In this document: positions 1 to 9,677 of the stretch, piece by piece
Numbering within the stretch: position 1 is the stretch's first letter
Layout of the letters: the number at the start of each line of letters is the position of its first letter
DNA from: Paludibacter propionicigenes
GTDB lineage: Bacteria > Bacteroidota > Bacteroidia > Bacteroidales > JAFGXI01
DNA length: 44,786 nt
Direction of reading: 5' to 3'
Assembly: GCA_020721655.1 (NCBI GenBank)
Contig: DYMG01000011.1
Span: 1 to 44,786 of the forward strand
Program-made: the position numbers and the translations under genes
The notes under the pieces: model-generated
Seen by the model: the letters and a program-made list of their open reading frames with translations, nothing else
What the model was told of the DNA's origin: nothing
The model's database searches: none

Positions 1-5
1 TATAT

Positions 6-37
6 AAAAAAGGCTGTTGAAATTTCAACAGCCTTTT
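6..37. terminator. Bidirectional rho-independent terminator after the subtilase gene
   Basis: A perfect palindrome whose core stem is AAGGCTGTTGAAA with TTTCAACAGCCTT, flanked by A-runs on the left and T-runs on the right, so it can stop transcription in either direction. It lies just downstream (minus strand) of the subtilase stop codon and probably also serves a gene to the left of the window. Confidence 0.85.
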
Positions 38-58
38 TATTAAAATTATTTTTCAATT

Positions 59-3000
59 TTATTTAATTATAATTTTCTGATTTATTGATTTGTTGTTAAT
101 TGTAAGTTTTAAGTTGTAAATCCCTAAATTAAACTTGTTTACTGATATGCTTTTGTGTGTTTCCCCAACTTTAATTATACCTGTTGTTACAATTTTACCT
201 GTAATATCATAAATTTTGTAATCTATATTAGAATTTGCTTTTGTATCAATATTTATGAAATTACTTGTAGGATTTGGATATACTGCTATTCTATAACCAT
301 CAATATTAAGTACATTTAAAGATGTAATATTTATATTTTCTGTATATGTATTGTTTCCGCAAGCATTTGTAACAGTTAAAGTAACAGTATAATTTCCATT
401 AGCACCGTAAGTGTGGGTTGTATTTTCTAAATTACTGTTAGTTCCATCTCCAAAATCCCAATAATAGCTTGTTCCTCCAGTTGAGGTGCTTGTAAATGTA
501 ACCGTTCCGTTATTATCAACGAAAGTAAAGCTGGCATTTGGCATTGTTGATAATGAGGTTATATTTAATGTGCGTGGAGTTCCGTTTCCGCATGTGTTCG
601 AGGGTGTTACACTTATTGTTCCAGTTAATGTTCCAACTGTAGCATTAATGCTATTTGTTACGCTTGTCCCAGTCCAATCTGATGGTAAAGTCCAAGTATA
701 AACAACACCTGGAACATTTGTTACAGAGTATGTTTCAGAATAGTTTTGGCAAGGTAATGTTTCTCCAACTATTGTTGATGGTTGTGCTGGTACATTGTTT
801 ACTGTAATATAGTTTGATATTGTTATAGATGTTGGACCATTTCCGTCATTAACAGTAAGGGATACGTTGTAAATACCAGCTGTATTGTATGTTACTGTTG
901 GGTTTTGTAATGAGCTAGTTGAAGGTGTCCCACCTGGAAAATCCCAATTCCAACTTGTAACTGTACCTCCAGTTGTTTGGTCGTTAAATTGAGTTGTTGT
1001 TCCAACGCACATTGTTGCTGGAGCTGCCGAAAATGCAGGATTTAAATTTGAGGTAGGAGCCCATTTCCACATACCTTTAGTAGTTGCATCTGTATTAAAT
1101 CCACCAGACCAGCCTGTTGATTGAGTTAAAAACTCAACATATAAATGTTGTTCTGTGTCAATAGAAATCCAACTTGTTCCAGCATCTTCGCTATACGACG
1201 AACCTGCAGGATTTGCTCCAGTAGAAAATATTATATCTGTGCCTTCTATCCAACAAAGTCCATTAGCGTAAGTTGTTCCTGTTGGGGTTATTATATTCCA
1301 ATTTGCCCCGCCGTTAGTTGTTTTATAAACCACGTTTGTGTTGCTAATTATTAAACCATTATTAGCGTCTTTAAACGATAATTGTCCGCTTTGTGTTGTT
1401 CCTCCAAAATCGGTTAGAGGTGTTGTGAAAACATCCCATGTGTATCCTTTGTCGGCGGAATGGTAAATTCTGCCCTTATTAGTTGTAAACCAAACATCGT
1501 TTCCAACGGATTCCATTTGGCCAGTATAACCGTATTCTCCAGTTAAAGGAGCAGGAATATTTGAGCCGTTTACTAAAATCCAATTTGTTCCTCCGTTTGT
1601 AGTGGTATATATCTCATATTCCCCATTTATAGGGTCTCCCATACAAAACCCGTTGTTTGCGTTCCAAAAATGAACAACATTTGTAAATGATGATGAATTT
1701 GTAAATGATGCTGTAGTTTGTCGAGTCCAAGTTGCACCACTATTGGTGGTTATGTAAATACCTTGTGAGCCTGTTGAAATAATATAGGCTACAACATAGG
1801 CAGTGGTTGCACTAATCGCATCAATCATTGCAATTCCTAATGTTGTATTGCCTAAATTAATATTTCCGGTAGTCCAAGTTGTTCCACCATTTGTTGTTTT
1901 TGTAAATTGTTGAACATTAGCATTTCCACCAGAGCCATCGTAAGCTGTAGCCCAAACGGTATTTTCATCAACTATTGATATGCAATTAATACCTCTAGAG
2001 GCAGTAGTAAATGCCGATGCTTGTTCAATCCAAGCTCCGTAAGGTTCTTCGGTAACTGTAATGTAGTTTGTTTTGGTTTCTGTATCTGAGTTTTGAGGGT
2101 TTGTAACGATTAATTCTACGGTGTATGTTCCTGTGTTACTGTATGTTATTGCAGGTGGTGTTTCGCCTGTGTGTGAAGATGGGGTTCCTCCAGTAAAAGT
2201 CCATTGCCAATTTGTTATAGGGTTTCCTCCATCGCTAGATAAGTCGGTAAATGTAACGGCATTTCCAACTGTAATTGTAGTATTGTTAGCAAAAAAGTTT
2301 GCATTTGGGTCTCCTGTAAGGGTTGATTGTACGCATTGCATAGTAGCATAAGCATTTATTCTTGGTCCAATACTTTGGTTTATTGTAACTCCAGAACTAA
2401 CTAAGCAATTTAATATTTCAGATGGTGAAAGTGAAGGGTTTAAACTTAGCATTAATCCGGCTAAACCTGCGGCAAAAGGTGTTGCCATTGATGTTCCACC
2501 CATTCTTCCATAACCACTTGTAGTTGTGTAAACGGTACTCATTAACCCACTATTTGAATATCCTCCGGGTGAGGCTATATCAACCCAAGTTGTTGAACCG
2601 TTATAGTTTGAAAAACTAGATCTACTATCGTCAGAATCTACAGAACCAACACAAATAACATTGTCGTATGCACCAGGGTACATTTCTGTTGATACGCCGT
2701 CATTTCCGGCTGCTGCAAAGAAAGTTATTGTTGGATAACTGTTTATTAAATCTTGTTCTGATTGGCCATAACCTCCACCTCCCCAAGACATACTAATAAC
2801 GTTAGCTCCATTTTCGCATGCCCATTGCATTCCTTCGTATCCATAATAAACGCTTCCACTTGTTCCCGAATTTGGGGTGCACTTAACACCAATTAGTTCT
2901 ACTCCGGCACCTAACGATGCAATCCCTATTCCGTTGTTAATGTCTGCGGTTGCTAAACCTGCACAATGTGTTCCGTGCGACCAAGTGAAATCGGCGTTAG

Positions 3001-3601
3001 CGTCTTCTGGTGGTGTTGCATCGTTATCTCCATCTGCAACATCTCTTTGTGAATATGTTGTTAAATCATTGTGCCCACAAAATACGGCATTGTCAACAAT
3101 TGCAACTTTAATATTGCTATTTCCTTGAGAAATGTCCCATGCTTGTGAGGCATTTACTTGTGTTAAGTACCAATTGTTGTAATTGTCCCAATAGGTATCG
3201 TTTGGTATTAGTGATATTTTTCTAATATATTGCTTCTCAGCGTATTCTATAATATCTAATGCTTGTAAATCTTTTATTAAGTTATCAATTTCGGAATAAT
3301 TGGAAAAACTGGCAAAGAAAATCCTTATTAGTTTTGTTTTTCCGGTGTAATAACTAGGTCTTTCTAATTTAGTTATTGAATAGTTTTTCAATACTTTTTC
3401 TAAAATAGGATAATCGGCAATATTTTCAGTTTTACCTATTATGTTGTGGTCTTTTGGTTTTTGAATGCCAAAACCATCAATTTTAACATTATCTTTTAGT
3501 TTAAAAATTACTCTACCATCTATTGCGTCAGAATAGTAAGTTTGGGAGTAAATACTGTTAAAAGAAAAAAACAGAGTTAATACAAATAATATATTTCTCA
3601 T
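59..3601 (-). CDS. T9SS-exported subtilisin-like serine protease with beta-propeller and PKD domains
   Basis: Secreted S8-family peptidase of about 1180 residues. A signal peptide (MRNILFVLTLFF...IYSQ) is followed by a propeptide-like region and the catalytic domain. Numbering from the chosen Met: Asp170 (VAIVDNAV), His209 (SHGTHCAG), oxyanion Asn300 (AAAGNDG) and Ser371 (GGTSMATP). Next come a PKD domain (about 435-525), a propeller-like region with repeated TTNGGTTW motifs typical of BNR/Ycf48-like repeats (about 530-850), another PKD domain, an Ig/PKD-like domain, a third PKD domain with WDFGDG, and a C-terminal type A T9SS sorting domain (YPNPTSNFINI to the end). Export by T9SS to the surface or medium is therefore inferred. 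The frame opens further upstream at a TTG (3622), but that codon lies in a TATATTTG promoter box, so the ATG at 3601 is chosen. The neighbouring T9SS core operon fits its export route. The substrate is unknown. Confidence 0.93.
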   Translation of the reverse strand: MRNILFVLTLFFSFNSIYSQTYYSDAIDGRVIFKLKDNVKIDGFGIQKPKDHNIIGKTENIADYPILEKVLKNYSITKLERPSYYTGKTKLIRIFFASFSNYSEIDNLIKDLQALDIIEYAEKQYIRKISLIPNDTYWDNYNNWYLTQVNASQAWDISQGNSNIKVAIVDNAVFCGHNDLTTYSQRDVADGDNDATPPEDANADFTWSHGTHCAGLATADINNGIGIASLGAGVELIGVKCTPNSGTSGSVYYGYEGMQWACENGANVISMSWGGGGYGQSEQDLINSYPTITFFAAAGNDGVSTEMYPGAYDNVICVGSVDSDDSRSSFSNYNGSTTWVDIASPGGYSNSGLMSTVYTTTSGYGRMGGTSMATPFAAGLAGLMLSLNPSLSPSEILNCLVSSGVTINQSIGPRINAYATMQCVQSTLTGDPNANFFANNTTITVGNAVTFTDLSSDGGNPITNWQWTFTGGTPSSHTGETPPAITYSNTGTYTVELIVTNPQNSDTETKTNYITVTEEPYGAWIEQASAFTTASRGINCISIVDENTVWATAYDGSGGNANVQQFTKTTNGGTTWTTGNINLGNTTLGIAMIDAISATTAYVVAYIISTGSQGIYITTNSGATWTRQTTASFTNSSSFTNVVHFWNANNGFCMGDPINGEYEIYTTTNGGTNWILVNGSNIPAPLTGEYGYTGQMESVGNDVWFTTNKGRIYHSADKGYTWDVFTTPLTDFGGTTQSGQLSFKDANNGLIISNTNVVYKTTNGGANWNIITPTGTTYANGLCWIEGTDIIFSTGANPAGSSYSEDAGTSWISIDTEQHLYVEFLTQSTGWSGGFNTDATTKGMWKWAPTSNLNPAFSAAPATMCVGTTTQFNDQTTGGTVTSWNWDFPGGTPSTSSLQNPTVTYNTAGIYNVSLTVNDGNGPTSITISNYITVNNVPAQPSTIVGETLPCQNYSETYSVTNVPGVVYTWTLPSDWTGTSVTNSINATVGTLTGTISVTPSNTCGNGTPRTLNITSLSTMPNASFTFVDNNGTVTFTSTSTGGTSYYWDFGDGTNSNLENTTHTYGANGNYTVTLTVTNACGNNTYTENINITSLNVLNIDGYRIAVYPNPTSNFINIDTKANSNIDYKIYDITGKIVTTGIIKVGETHKSISVNKFNLGIYNLKLTINNKSINQKIIIK

Positions 3602-3619
3602 ATAAAAGTGTTTAGATAA

Positions 3620-3627
3620 CAAATATA
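3620..3627 (-). promoter_or_regulatory. Bacteroidota -7 promoter box for the subtilase gene
   Basis: Minus strand reads TATATTTG, an exact match to the Bacteroidota -7 consensus TAnnTTTG, 18 nt before the ATG at 3601. No clear -33 TTTG is seen at the usual distance. Confidence 0.55.
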
Positions 3628-3663
3628 TTAAATTAATTTACATAATTGTTAATTGGAGAAATA

Positions 3664-4644
3664 TTATTTTAAGATTTTATCTATACTTGTGATTATTTTT
3701 TTTGTATCTATATTGTTCATACAATTAAAATGTTTTTTTGGGCAACTATTATAACCTATTTTTGAGCAAGGTCGGCATTTTAATGATTTGTTTTCGATAA
3801 TTTGAGAATTTTTGCCCGACATATAAGGAAACATACCAAATTCTGGAACAGTGTTACCCCAAATTGATATAATATCTTTTTTAAAGGCACTTGCAATGTG
3901 CATTAATCCGGTATCTGATGTTATAATTAAATCTGATTTACTAATTACTAAAGCTGATTCGTTTATTGATAATTTGCCAACTAAGTTTAGTATTGGTTTA
4001 GTACAGTTTTTTTCTATTTCTTTGGCTTTATTTTCATCATTTTCACCTCCAATAAGAATTATGTTATAGTTGGTGTTATTGCATATTTCTGTAATTATAT
4101 TCGATGGTATTTGTTTTGTAAAGTGCTGAGCTCCTACAACTATACAAATATTTTTAGTATTATTTGGTATATTAAAATTATTTATGTTTGTGTTGTTGTT
4201 TAAAAAGAAGTCTAATCCTAAATTGTCGTTATGTACGTCGAAAGGTTTTAATGTGTCTAAATATCTGTCAACAATGTGCTTGTTTGGTAGTTTATTTATT
4301 TTAAAATTAACTAATAACCATTTTTTAAAATTTAGTTTATTTAATGTAAAAGATAAGGCTTTAAGACTGTTTTTTATTTTTAGTGTTCTTATATTGTTGT
4401 GTAAATCAATTATATAGTCGAAGTTTTCAGATTTTAATGACTTTATTAATTCTTTGTAATTTTTATTGTCTAAGGTGTGGATTTTTGTTATGTATGTATT
4501 ATTTTCTATAAGATTTTTATAAATGTTTTTGGTTAAATAATGAATTTCAATATCATCAATTTGTTTATGAATAATTCTAATAACAGGTGTTGTTAAAACA
4601 ATATCTCCAATAGAACTAAATCTGATTATTAAAAATTTTACCAT
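3664..4644 (-). CDS. Family 9 glycosyltransferase (heptosyltransferase-like)
   Basis: A 326-residue GT9-family enzyme, expected to transfer a heptose or similar sugar from a nucleotide donor to LPS core at the cytoplasmic face of the inner membrane. The N-terminus carries the GT9 signature FSSIGDIVLTTPVIR. The second Rossmann half holds ICIVVGA, IILIGGENDE and the donor-site segment ITSDTGLMHIASAF. A cysteine-rich C-terminal segment (CRPCSKIGYNSCPKKHFNC) is common in Bacteroidota GT9 proteins and may bind metal. It lies downstream of the T9SS operon, separated by a terminator, so it is probably transcribed separately. A second GT9 gene and a heptose kinase occur elsewhere in the window. Donor and acceptor cannot be told from sequence. 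Confidence 0.88.
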   Translation of the reverse strand: MVKFLIIRFSSIGDIVLTTPVIRIIHKQIDDIEIHYLTKNIYKNLIENNTYITKIHTLDNKNYKELIKSLKSENFDYIIDLHNNIRTLKIKNSLKALSFTLNKLNFKKWLLVNFKINKLPNKHIVDRYLDTLKPFDVHNDNLGLDFFLNNNTNINNFNIPNNTKNICIVVGAQHFTKQIPSNIITEICNNTNYNIILIGGENDENKAKEIEKNCTKPILNLVGKLSINESALVISKSDLIITSDTGLMHIASAFKKDIISIWGNTVPEFGMFPYMSGKNSQIIENKSLKCRPCSKIGYNSCPKKHFNCMNNIDTKKIITSIDKILK

Positions 4645-4655
4645 AAGTTAAAAAT

Positions 4656-4685
4656 AACAAATGCTGTCTATTGACAGCATTTGTT
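4656..4685 (-). terminator. Terminator of the T9SS core operon
   Basis: A 13-bp perfect stem (AACAAATGCTGTC with GACAGCATTTGTT) and a 4-nt loop lie 18 nt past the gldN stop. On the minus strand it is followed by a U-rich stretch (ATTTTTAA). It separates the gld operon from the GT9 gene. Confidence 0.8.
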
Positions 4686-4703
4686 AAAATGTTTTTATAA
4701 ATA

Positions 4704-5579
4704 TTAGTACTCCCAAAGGTCGTGTTCAAGTTTAAAAATAAAGTCTTTAACTTTTTCAGCCTCAAGTTGGGCGTCTAATCCAAATTGATATTCATCAATA
4801 CGTCTATCGTTAAAAACGTTTGTTTCTCTGTAAACGAATGAAGCGAAGTGTCGTTTAAAGAAAACATCTTCAAAAGTTCGTCTTTCCGAATCGTTTTTTT
4901 GATTAAAAACTTCGTGGTTTGCAAATACGCTTCGGGCAGCAGGATAGTAAACCCAGCAAACTAACTTGCTTGTAAGTTCACCAGTTTCTTCATCAACACC
5001 TTCTAATTTTTTTCGGTATCGTCTAATTGGGCAAAGCCCAACAATTCTAACCTCAAGTTTCGAGCGTTGTTTATCAAAATACCATACTTCTTTCATTAAG
5101 TATCTGGTAACTTCTTCTGGTCTTGGGGGGTTAACAATAACAGTATCTATAAAAACGTCTGGTGCTGTTTCTACTTGAGTAGTATCTGATCCTGAGCCTA
5201 AATAACCTGTAACTTCTTCTAATGATATAGGAGTTGTGAATTCGTCGTCATCAATTCCATAAACTTGCATACCTGAATTTTCTATTGCCCAAATAATAAG
5301 TTGTGTTAAACTATATCTATCTTCAATAGGTTTTTCATTAGTAGGGTAGTATAAAGGATGGTTAATTTTTTCACGTAAGTTTAAAATTCTCCAAATTCGT
5401 TTAGACCACATCATATCGGCTTCCCTAAGATGATGATAGGGTACAGGTTTACGTGCAGGAACATGCTCTTTTGCATATATTCCGTCTAATACGTCTGAGT
5501 CTTGCGATTTTGCCTCGTTATTTCCAAAAAAAATAACAAAAACAGGCAAAATACTTAATGAAAAAATTAACCTTCTCAT
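4704..5579 (-). CDS. gldN: Type IX secretion/gliding protein GldN (PorN)
   Basis: A 291-residue periplasmic protein of the T9SS outer-membrane-associated ring, which in characterised systems forms a complex with the lipoprotein GldK/PorK. It has a signal peptide (MRRLIFSLSILPVFVIFFGNNEAKSQ) and the family's recognisable segments: an N-terminal region ending in MMWSKRIWRILNLREKINHP, YSLTQLIIWAIENS, and LVCWVYYPAARSVFANHEVF. Length agrees with known GldN (about 280-330 residues). It is the last gene of porP-gldK-gldL-gldM-gldN, 11 nt after gldM, with a terminator downstream, so it should be co-transcribed with them. Confidence 0.95.
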   Translation of the reverse strand: MRRLIFSLSILPVFVIFFGNNEAKSQDSDVLDGIYAKEHVPARKPVPYHHLREADMMWSKRIWRILNLREKINHPLYYPTNEKPIEDRYSLTQLIIWAIENSGMQVYGIDDDEFTTPISLEEVTGYLGSGSDTTQVETAPDVFIDTVIVNPPRPEEVTRYLMKEVWYFDKQRSKLEVRIVGLCPIRRYRKKLEGVDEETGELTSKLVCWVYYPAARSVFANHEVFNQKNDSERRTFEDVFFKRHFASFVYRETNVFNDRRIDEYQFGLDAQLEAEKVKDFIFKLEHDLWEY

Positions 5580-5590
5580 ATTTATAATTT

Positions 5591-7267
5591 TTATTTTACT
5601 TTAAATACTACAGCGTTAAGTGTGTTTGTTTTTCCGTCGGGACCTTTAGCTTTAATATTTGTAAACATTACACTACCATTTTTTTTCACCTTCTTAATTA
5701 TATTTAATTGAGCTGGTGTAATATTTGAACTTGAAGATGATTGTTCTTGTTCAAATCCGTCAATAACTGCCGAAACATTGAATCCGGTAACATTAAATTG
5801 TAAGTCGAATGCGAAGTCTTTTAAATCTGCTTTTACAAATTTTTGAGCAGCAAGTTGTTCCTTACTTATAGCACCACCATTTTTACCACCTATAGAGGCT
5901 TCAGGTTTAGGAATATTTTTAATTCTAAATTGCATTTTCCCCATAGGATGCGATTGTCCTTCATCATCTTTTGCTGAAACACTTATTGTTGCACCTTCTT
6001 TGCTAGTAGTTTTTACTCTTGCAATGTAATGGCCAGCACCTTTTTTTGATAAGAAGCCTCCACCACCAAACATATTTGCCGAAACAGTTTCATCTGCAAA
6101 TCCTGATACAGAAATATCTATAGGGTTATCAACTCCAATGTATAGTACATTCATTTTTGTCGGAGATATTGTTGCAGTAGGTTTTGCTACAATGTATTCG
6201 GCATAATGTTTTCCACTAACAACTAATGGGTATTTTTTAACTTCACCAGTTGACGAGTTTTTAACCTCAACCATAGCTGCATATTTTTGGGCGCCTGTTC
6301 CTCCTGCTGGAATTTTTAATTTACCCATACCTCTAACAACAGGTATGCTATCAATTTTACCAGTAAGTACGTTTTTAATGCTATCATAACCTTGTCCTAC
6401 AAATACTTTAGGGTTTGCAGATTTACTAAATGCTGCAACAAAAATATCGGCTTCGTAATCTCCACCCTGAATAACGTAGTTAGATTTAGGTATAACTTTA
6501 GCTGCTAAAGTATCAAATTTAAAGTCAGTAGAACCAATACCACTTAACAATTTATTTACTATTGTTGCTTCGGCATTTTTAACTTGATTTTGAATTTGCG
6601 ATAACATTGTAACCGCTGCTGCTAAAGGCATGTGGTCGAACTTAGAAGTTTCCCAAAAGTTTTTTGATGGTTCATCAGGATCTTTTTTCTTAGGATTATC
6701 AGTATCAATACCTAAATTGCCTAATTTTGAAATTTCATCATCTTTGTTTGGCAAAACAATTTTAGCATCTTTAATTAAATCAATAAGCTGTGTTTTATAC
6801 TTTATAAGCTTTTCTTTAAGTTTTCTTGCTTCACCTTGTGAGCCATCTACACTTTCTCCTAAAAAATAGCGTGTTGGAATGTCGTAATTGTCTTTAGCAT
6901 CTATTGCTTCTAAAGAAAATTTTTCTCCATCTTTAACACTAATTTCCGATTGTGTTGCGTTAATTAGTTCCCCTCGTACCTTTAGAATGTAATTATCCAT
7001 TTCCACTGCTAATTTACGAACTTGAATTGATGCATCGTAATAAGGAATGGCTTTTGGATCTTTTAATTTAGCTTGTTCAAGCATATTATACATATATGTA
7101 TTTTTGCCATCGAACGTATTATTGGTACTTTCCAAACTTGTATTTACTACTACGAATGCATCTAATATTGATTTTGATACATTTATAGCTAACATCGCTG
7201 TTAAAAATAAATACATCATACCAATCATTTTCTGCCTCCCCGTTTCGGGACAATTTGCTGCTGACAT
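5591..7267 (-). CDS. gldM: Type IX secretion motor protein GldM (PorM)
   Basis: A 558-residue inner-membrane protein. A short cytoplasmic N-terminus (SAANCPETGRQKMIGMMYLFLT) leads into one membrane helix (about 15-34), followed by a long periplasmic region. In characterised T9SS, GldM dimers form a rod that carries proton-motive-force-driven rotation from the GldL channel to the GldK/GldN ring. The periplasmic part includes helical D1-like and later beta-rich domains, as in the family (usual length about 510-560). It is 32 nt downstream of gldL and 11 nt upstream of gldN on the same strand. Confidence 0.96.
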   Translation of the reverse strand: MSAANCPETGRQKMIGMMYLFLTAMLAINVSKSILDAFVVVNTSLESTNNTFDGKNTYMYNMLEQAKLKDPKAIPYYDASIQVRKLAVEMDNYILKVRGELINATQSEISVKDGEKFSLEAIDAKDNYDIPTRYFLGESVDGSQGEARKLKEKLIKYKTQLIDLIKDAKIVLPNKDDEISKLGNLGIDTDNPKKKDPDEPSKNFWETSKFDHMPLAAAVTMLSQIQNQVKNAEATIVNKLLSGIGSTDFKFDTLAAKVIPKSNYVIQGGDYEADIFVAAFSKSANPKVFVGQGYDSIKNVLTGKIDSIPVVRGMGKLKIPAGGTGAQKYAAMVEVKNSSTGEVKKYPLVVSGKHYAEYIVAKPTATISPTKMNVLYIGVDNPIDISVSGFADETVSANMFGGGGFLSKKGAGHYIARVKTTSKEGATISVSAKDDEGQSHPMGKMQFRIKNIPKPEASIGGKNGGAISKEQLAAQKFVKADLKDFAFDLQFNVTGFNVSAVIDGFEQEQSSSSSNITPAQLNIIKKVKKNGSVMFTNIKAKGPDGKTNTLNAVVFKVK

Positions 7268-7299
7268 ATTATATTAATTTTTTAATTAAAATTAGTAAA

Positions 7300-8175
7300 T
7301 TAAGCACGAACGTTCATTGCTGAAAGCATATTTCCATATACAGTGTTCATTGCAGCAAGGTTGTTTCCTAATTTTGATATTTCTTCTCTGTATTTTTTAG
7401 TGTCGTCAATTGAACTATGTAGATTTGACATCATTTCGTCAAGACCTGTGTACATAGCTTTAGTTGCTTCAACATGTTTGTTAGTTCCTTCTAATTGCAT
7501 TTCATAAACTGCGTTTAGTGCAGTTAAGTTTTTAGTCATGTGATCTAATTGTTGACCGTAAGATTTGTTTCCTTCTGTTGAATGTTCGAATTCTTTATTC
7601 ATTGTGCCAGCTAATTTTTCGTAAGAAATAGCTAATTCGCTACCTTTAGAAGCGGCATTTGAGTTTACATCAGCTAAGTTGTTAGCTGCTTTTGCTGCAT
7701 TTTTAAAACTATCAACATATTCGTTAGTAACAACAGTAACATTGGCTATATCCGATAATTTTTCTGTTGTAGTGTTCATATTTTGTAAGCCGGTACCTAA
7801 TCGTTCAAATAATTCTGGAGTAATTTCTGCTTTTTGAATCATATCATCAAATTTTTGTAGTGCAGATGTTGAAGCTCCAGCTCCTCCTTTGTTATGTTTT
7901 TTATCAGATGATTCCATATCTTCTTCGTTTACACCAGCAAGTTCTGGATAAACTAAGCTCCAATCAACTTCTGTATGAAGAGGTTCGAAAGCGGAGGTAA
8001 AGAAAATAAAAGCCTCTGTTGACAAACCTGCAACTAGCATAAATCCAGATCCAGGCCAGTGCATAATTTTAAACATAGCACCAATAAGAACTACGGTTGC
8101 ACCCCAACCATAAGTTTTTGCCATAAACATTTTCCAACCATGTGTTTGTGTTAATTCGGTAATATTAAGTCCCAT
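7300..8175 (-). CDS. gldL: Type IX secretion motor protein GldL (PorL)
   Basis: A 291-residue inner-membrane protein that with GldM forms the proton-powered T9SS motor. Two membrane helices lie in the first 65 residues (about 22-38 and 44-62). The motif GAMFKIMHWPGSG and the conserved acidic residue Glu54 in the second helix (GLSTEAFIFF) match the family's proton-pathway features. The rest is a long, largely helical cytoplasmic domain rich in Asn/Ala with probable coiled coils. Its place between gldK and gldM is the conserved gene order. Confidence 0.95.
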   Translation of the reverse strand: MGLNITELTQTHGWKMFMAKTYGWGATVVLIGAMFKIMHWPGSGFMLVAGLSTEAFIFFTSAFEPLHTEVDWSLVYPELAGVNEEDMESSDKKHNKGGAGASTSALQKFDDMIQKAEITPELFERLGTGLQNMNTTTEKLSDIANVTVVTNEYVDSFKNAAKAANNLADVNSNAASKGSELAISYEKLAGTMNKEFEHSTEGNKSYGQQLDHMTKNLTALNAVYEMQLEGTNKHVEATKAMYTGLDEMMSNLHSSIDDTKKYREEISKLGNNLAAMNTVYGNMLSAMNVRA

Positions 8176-8226
8176 AATAATTAATAAATAAGGTTAATAA
8201 ATAGATTAATAAAATTAAGTTAAAAG

Positions 8227-9645
8227 TTAGTATACTTGAGAACCGGTACCTGCGTCGTCAAAATCACGACCCAAATAAGATCTTACATTTCTAAATCCAA
8301 TATATGATTTAGCACTATCTTGGTATTCGTAAGTTCTAGTGCCACATTGTAGGTAATAAGCAATATCTTTCCAAGAGCCACCTCTTATTACTTTGCGTTT
8401 TTTTTCTGGCATATCGCCTGGTAGAGTATTGTAATGGTAGTCTGGGCTTAAGTCGTCAGACCAGCTATAAGCAGACTCGTCGAATGCGTTTGAAGTCCAT
8501 TCAGCTACATTTCCTGCCATATCATACAAGCCGTATTCATTAGGGTCGTTTACTGCAACAATTACTGGGTAAATACCACCATCAGCAACATAGTTACCTC
8601 TCATTGGTTTAAAGTTTGTTATGTAGCAACCTTCGTAATTTCTTGTATAATAGCCTCCCCAAGGGTACATAGATTCTTTTAAGTTACCTCTTGAAGCATA
8701 TTCCCATTCAGATTCTGTAGGTAATCTAAATGCTTGCACATAAGTTTCGCCCATTGATGCTAAGAAGTTGTTTTTTAGCAAAGTACGCCAAACGCTAAAG
8801 GCTACAGCTTGTTTCCAAGATACTCCAACAACAGGGTAGTTGTCGTAAGCAGGGTGCCAAAAATACATTTCTGTCATAGGGTCGTTGTATGAATATGTGA
8901 AATCGCTAATCCAGCAAAGTGTATCTGGGTAAACGTTAACAATGTCTTTCATTATATATGAAGAACGGTCTTTTATTTCAACTCTTTGCCCATTTGTAGC
9001 TCCACGAGAAAAGTCAACAACTTCGCCATTATATTCCTGTTTTTTCTCATCGTACATTTTGTCCCAATTTAAGGCTCTTCTGTTTTGTCCGTCAAAATCG
9101 TGTTTTGATGCAGCTTGGTCTAAGTCTATCCAAAAATATTCATAATTTAATTTTCGAGTGTCTAATTGTTTTCTGTTGTAATATCTTTCACCTTCTTGAT
9201 AGAATAATTCTTTTAGAGCTTCTCTTTCTTCTTCGCCTCTCCAATTTATGCTTTGTTGCCAATTAATTGCAGGAGGGTTTATTTCTTCACCAAATTCATT
9301 TTCGGTTATTGCATATAAATCTTCTTGACCGTTGTTAATCAATATTTTATATGCTAAAGAGTCTTTAACCCAAAAAACAAATTGACGATATTCGTTGTTT
9401 GTTATTTCAGTTATATCCATCCAAAAAGCAGGAACAGAAACTGTTTTTGCTTCTGCAGTCATTGCCCATGGAACGTCTTGGTCGTTTGGTCCCATGTTAT
9501 AGCTACCCATTTTTATGAAAGCCATACCATAAGGTTGTGGTTCATACCATACTTCTCTGTTTAGTACACCAGATAATTCACCATCTCCAGTTATACAACC
9601 ATACATCAATATTCCTGTTACAAATATCAGAAGTAGTTTCTTCAT
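8227..9645 (-). CDS. gldK: Type IX secretion lipoprotein GldK (PorK)
   Basis: A 472-residue outer-membrane lipoprotein, the ring component of T9SS that partners GldN. The lipobox LMYGC places lipidated Cys at 17. The body has the formylglycine-generating-enzyme/sulfatase-modifying fold (PAFWMDITEITNNEYRQF, VVGVSWKQAVAFSVW, RLPTESEWEYASRG, GLYDMAGNVAEWTSN, VIRGGSWKD), which in GldK is structural rather than enzymatic. Length matches the family. It is preceded by a textbook Shine-Dalgarno (AGGAGG, minus strand 9655-9650), unusual in this phylum. The gene is 32 nt downstream of porP and 51 nt upstream of gldL. Confidence 0.95.
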   Translation of the reverse strand: MKKLLLIFVTGILMYGCITGDGELSGVLNREVWYEPQPYGMAFIKMGSYNMGPNDQDVPWAMTAEAKTVSVPAFWMDITEITNNEYRQFVFWVKDSLAYKILINNGQEDLYAITENEFGEEINPPAINWQQSINWRGEEEREALKELFYQEGERYYNRKQLDTRKLNYEYFWIDLDQAASKHDFDGQNRRALNWDKMYDEKKQEYNGEVVDFSRGATNGQRVEIKDRSSYIMKDIVNVYPDTLCWISDFTYSYNDPMTEMYFWHPAYDNYPVVGVSWKQAVAFSVWRTLLKNNFLASMGETYVQAFRLPTESEWEYASRGNLKESMYPWGGYYTRNYEGCYITNFKPMRGNYVADGGIYPVIVAVNDPNEYGLYDMAGNVAEWTSNAFDESAYSWSDDLSPDYHYNTLPGDMPEKKRKVIRGGSWKDIAYYLQCGTRTYEYQDSAKSYIGFRNVRSYLGRDFDDAGTGSQVY

Positions 9646-9649
9646 AAAA

Positions 9650-9655
9650 CCTCCT
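9650..9655 (-). promoter_or_regulatory. Strong Shine-Dalgarno site of gldK
   Basis: Minus strand reads AGGAGG followed by TTTT and the gldK ATG. Bacteroidota genes mostly lack a recognisable Shine-Dalgarno, and the other genes of this operon show nothing comparable, so this is a notable exception. Confidence 0.6.
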
Positions 9656-9677
9656 ATTTTAATTTTTTTTATTCAAT

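Noticed and set aside
2121-3128. Plus-strand open frames inside the subtilase gene
   Set aside because: They are antisense to a protein with clear catalytic motifs and PKD domains, and their translations resemble nothing.
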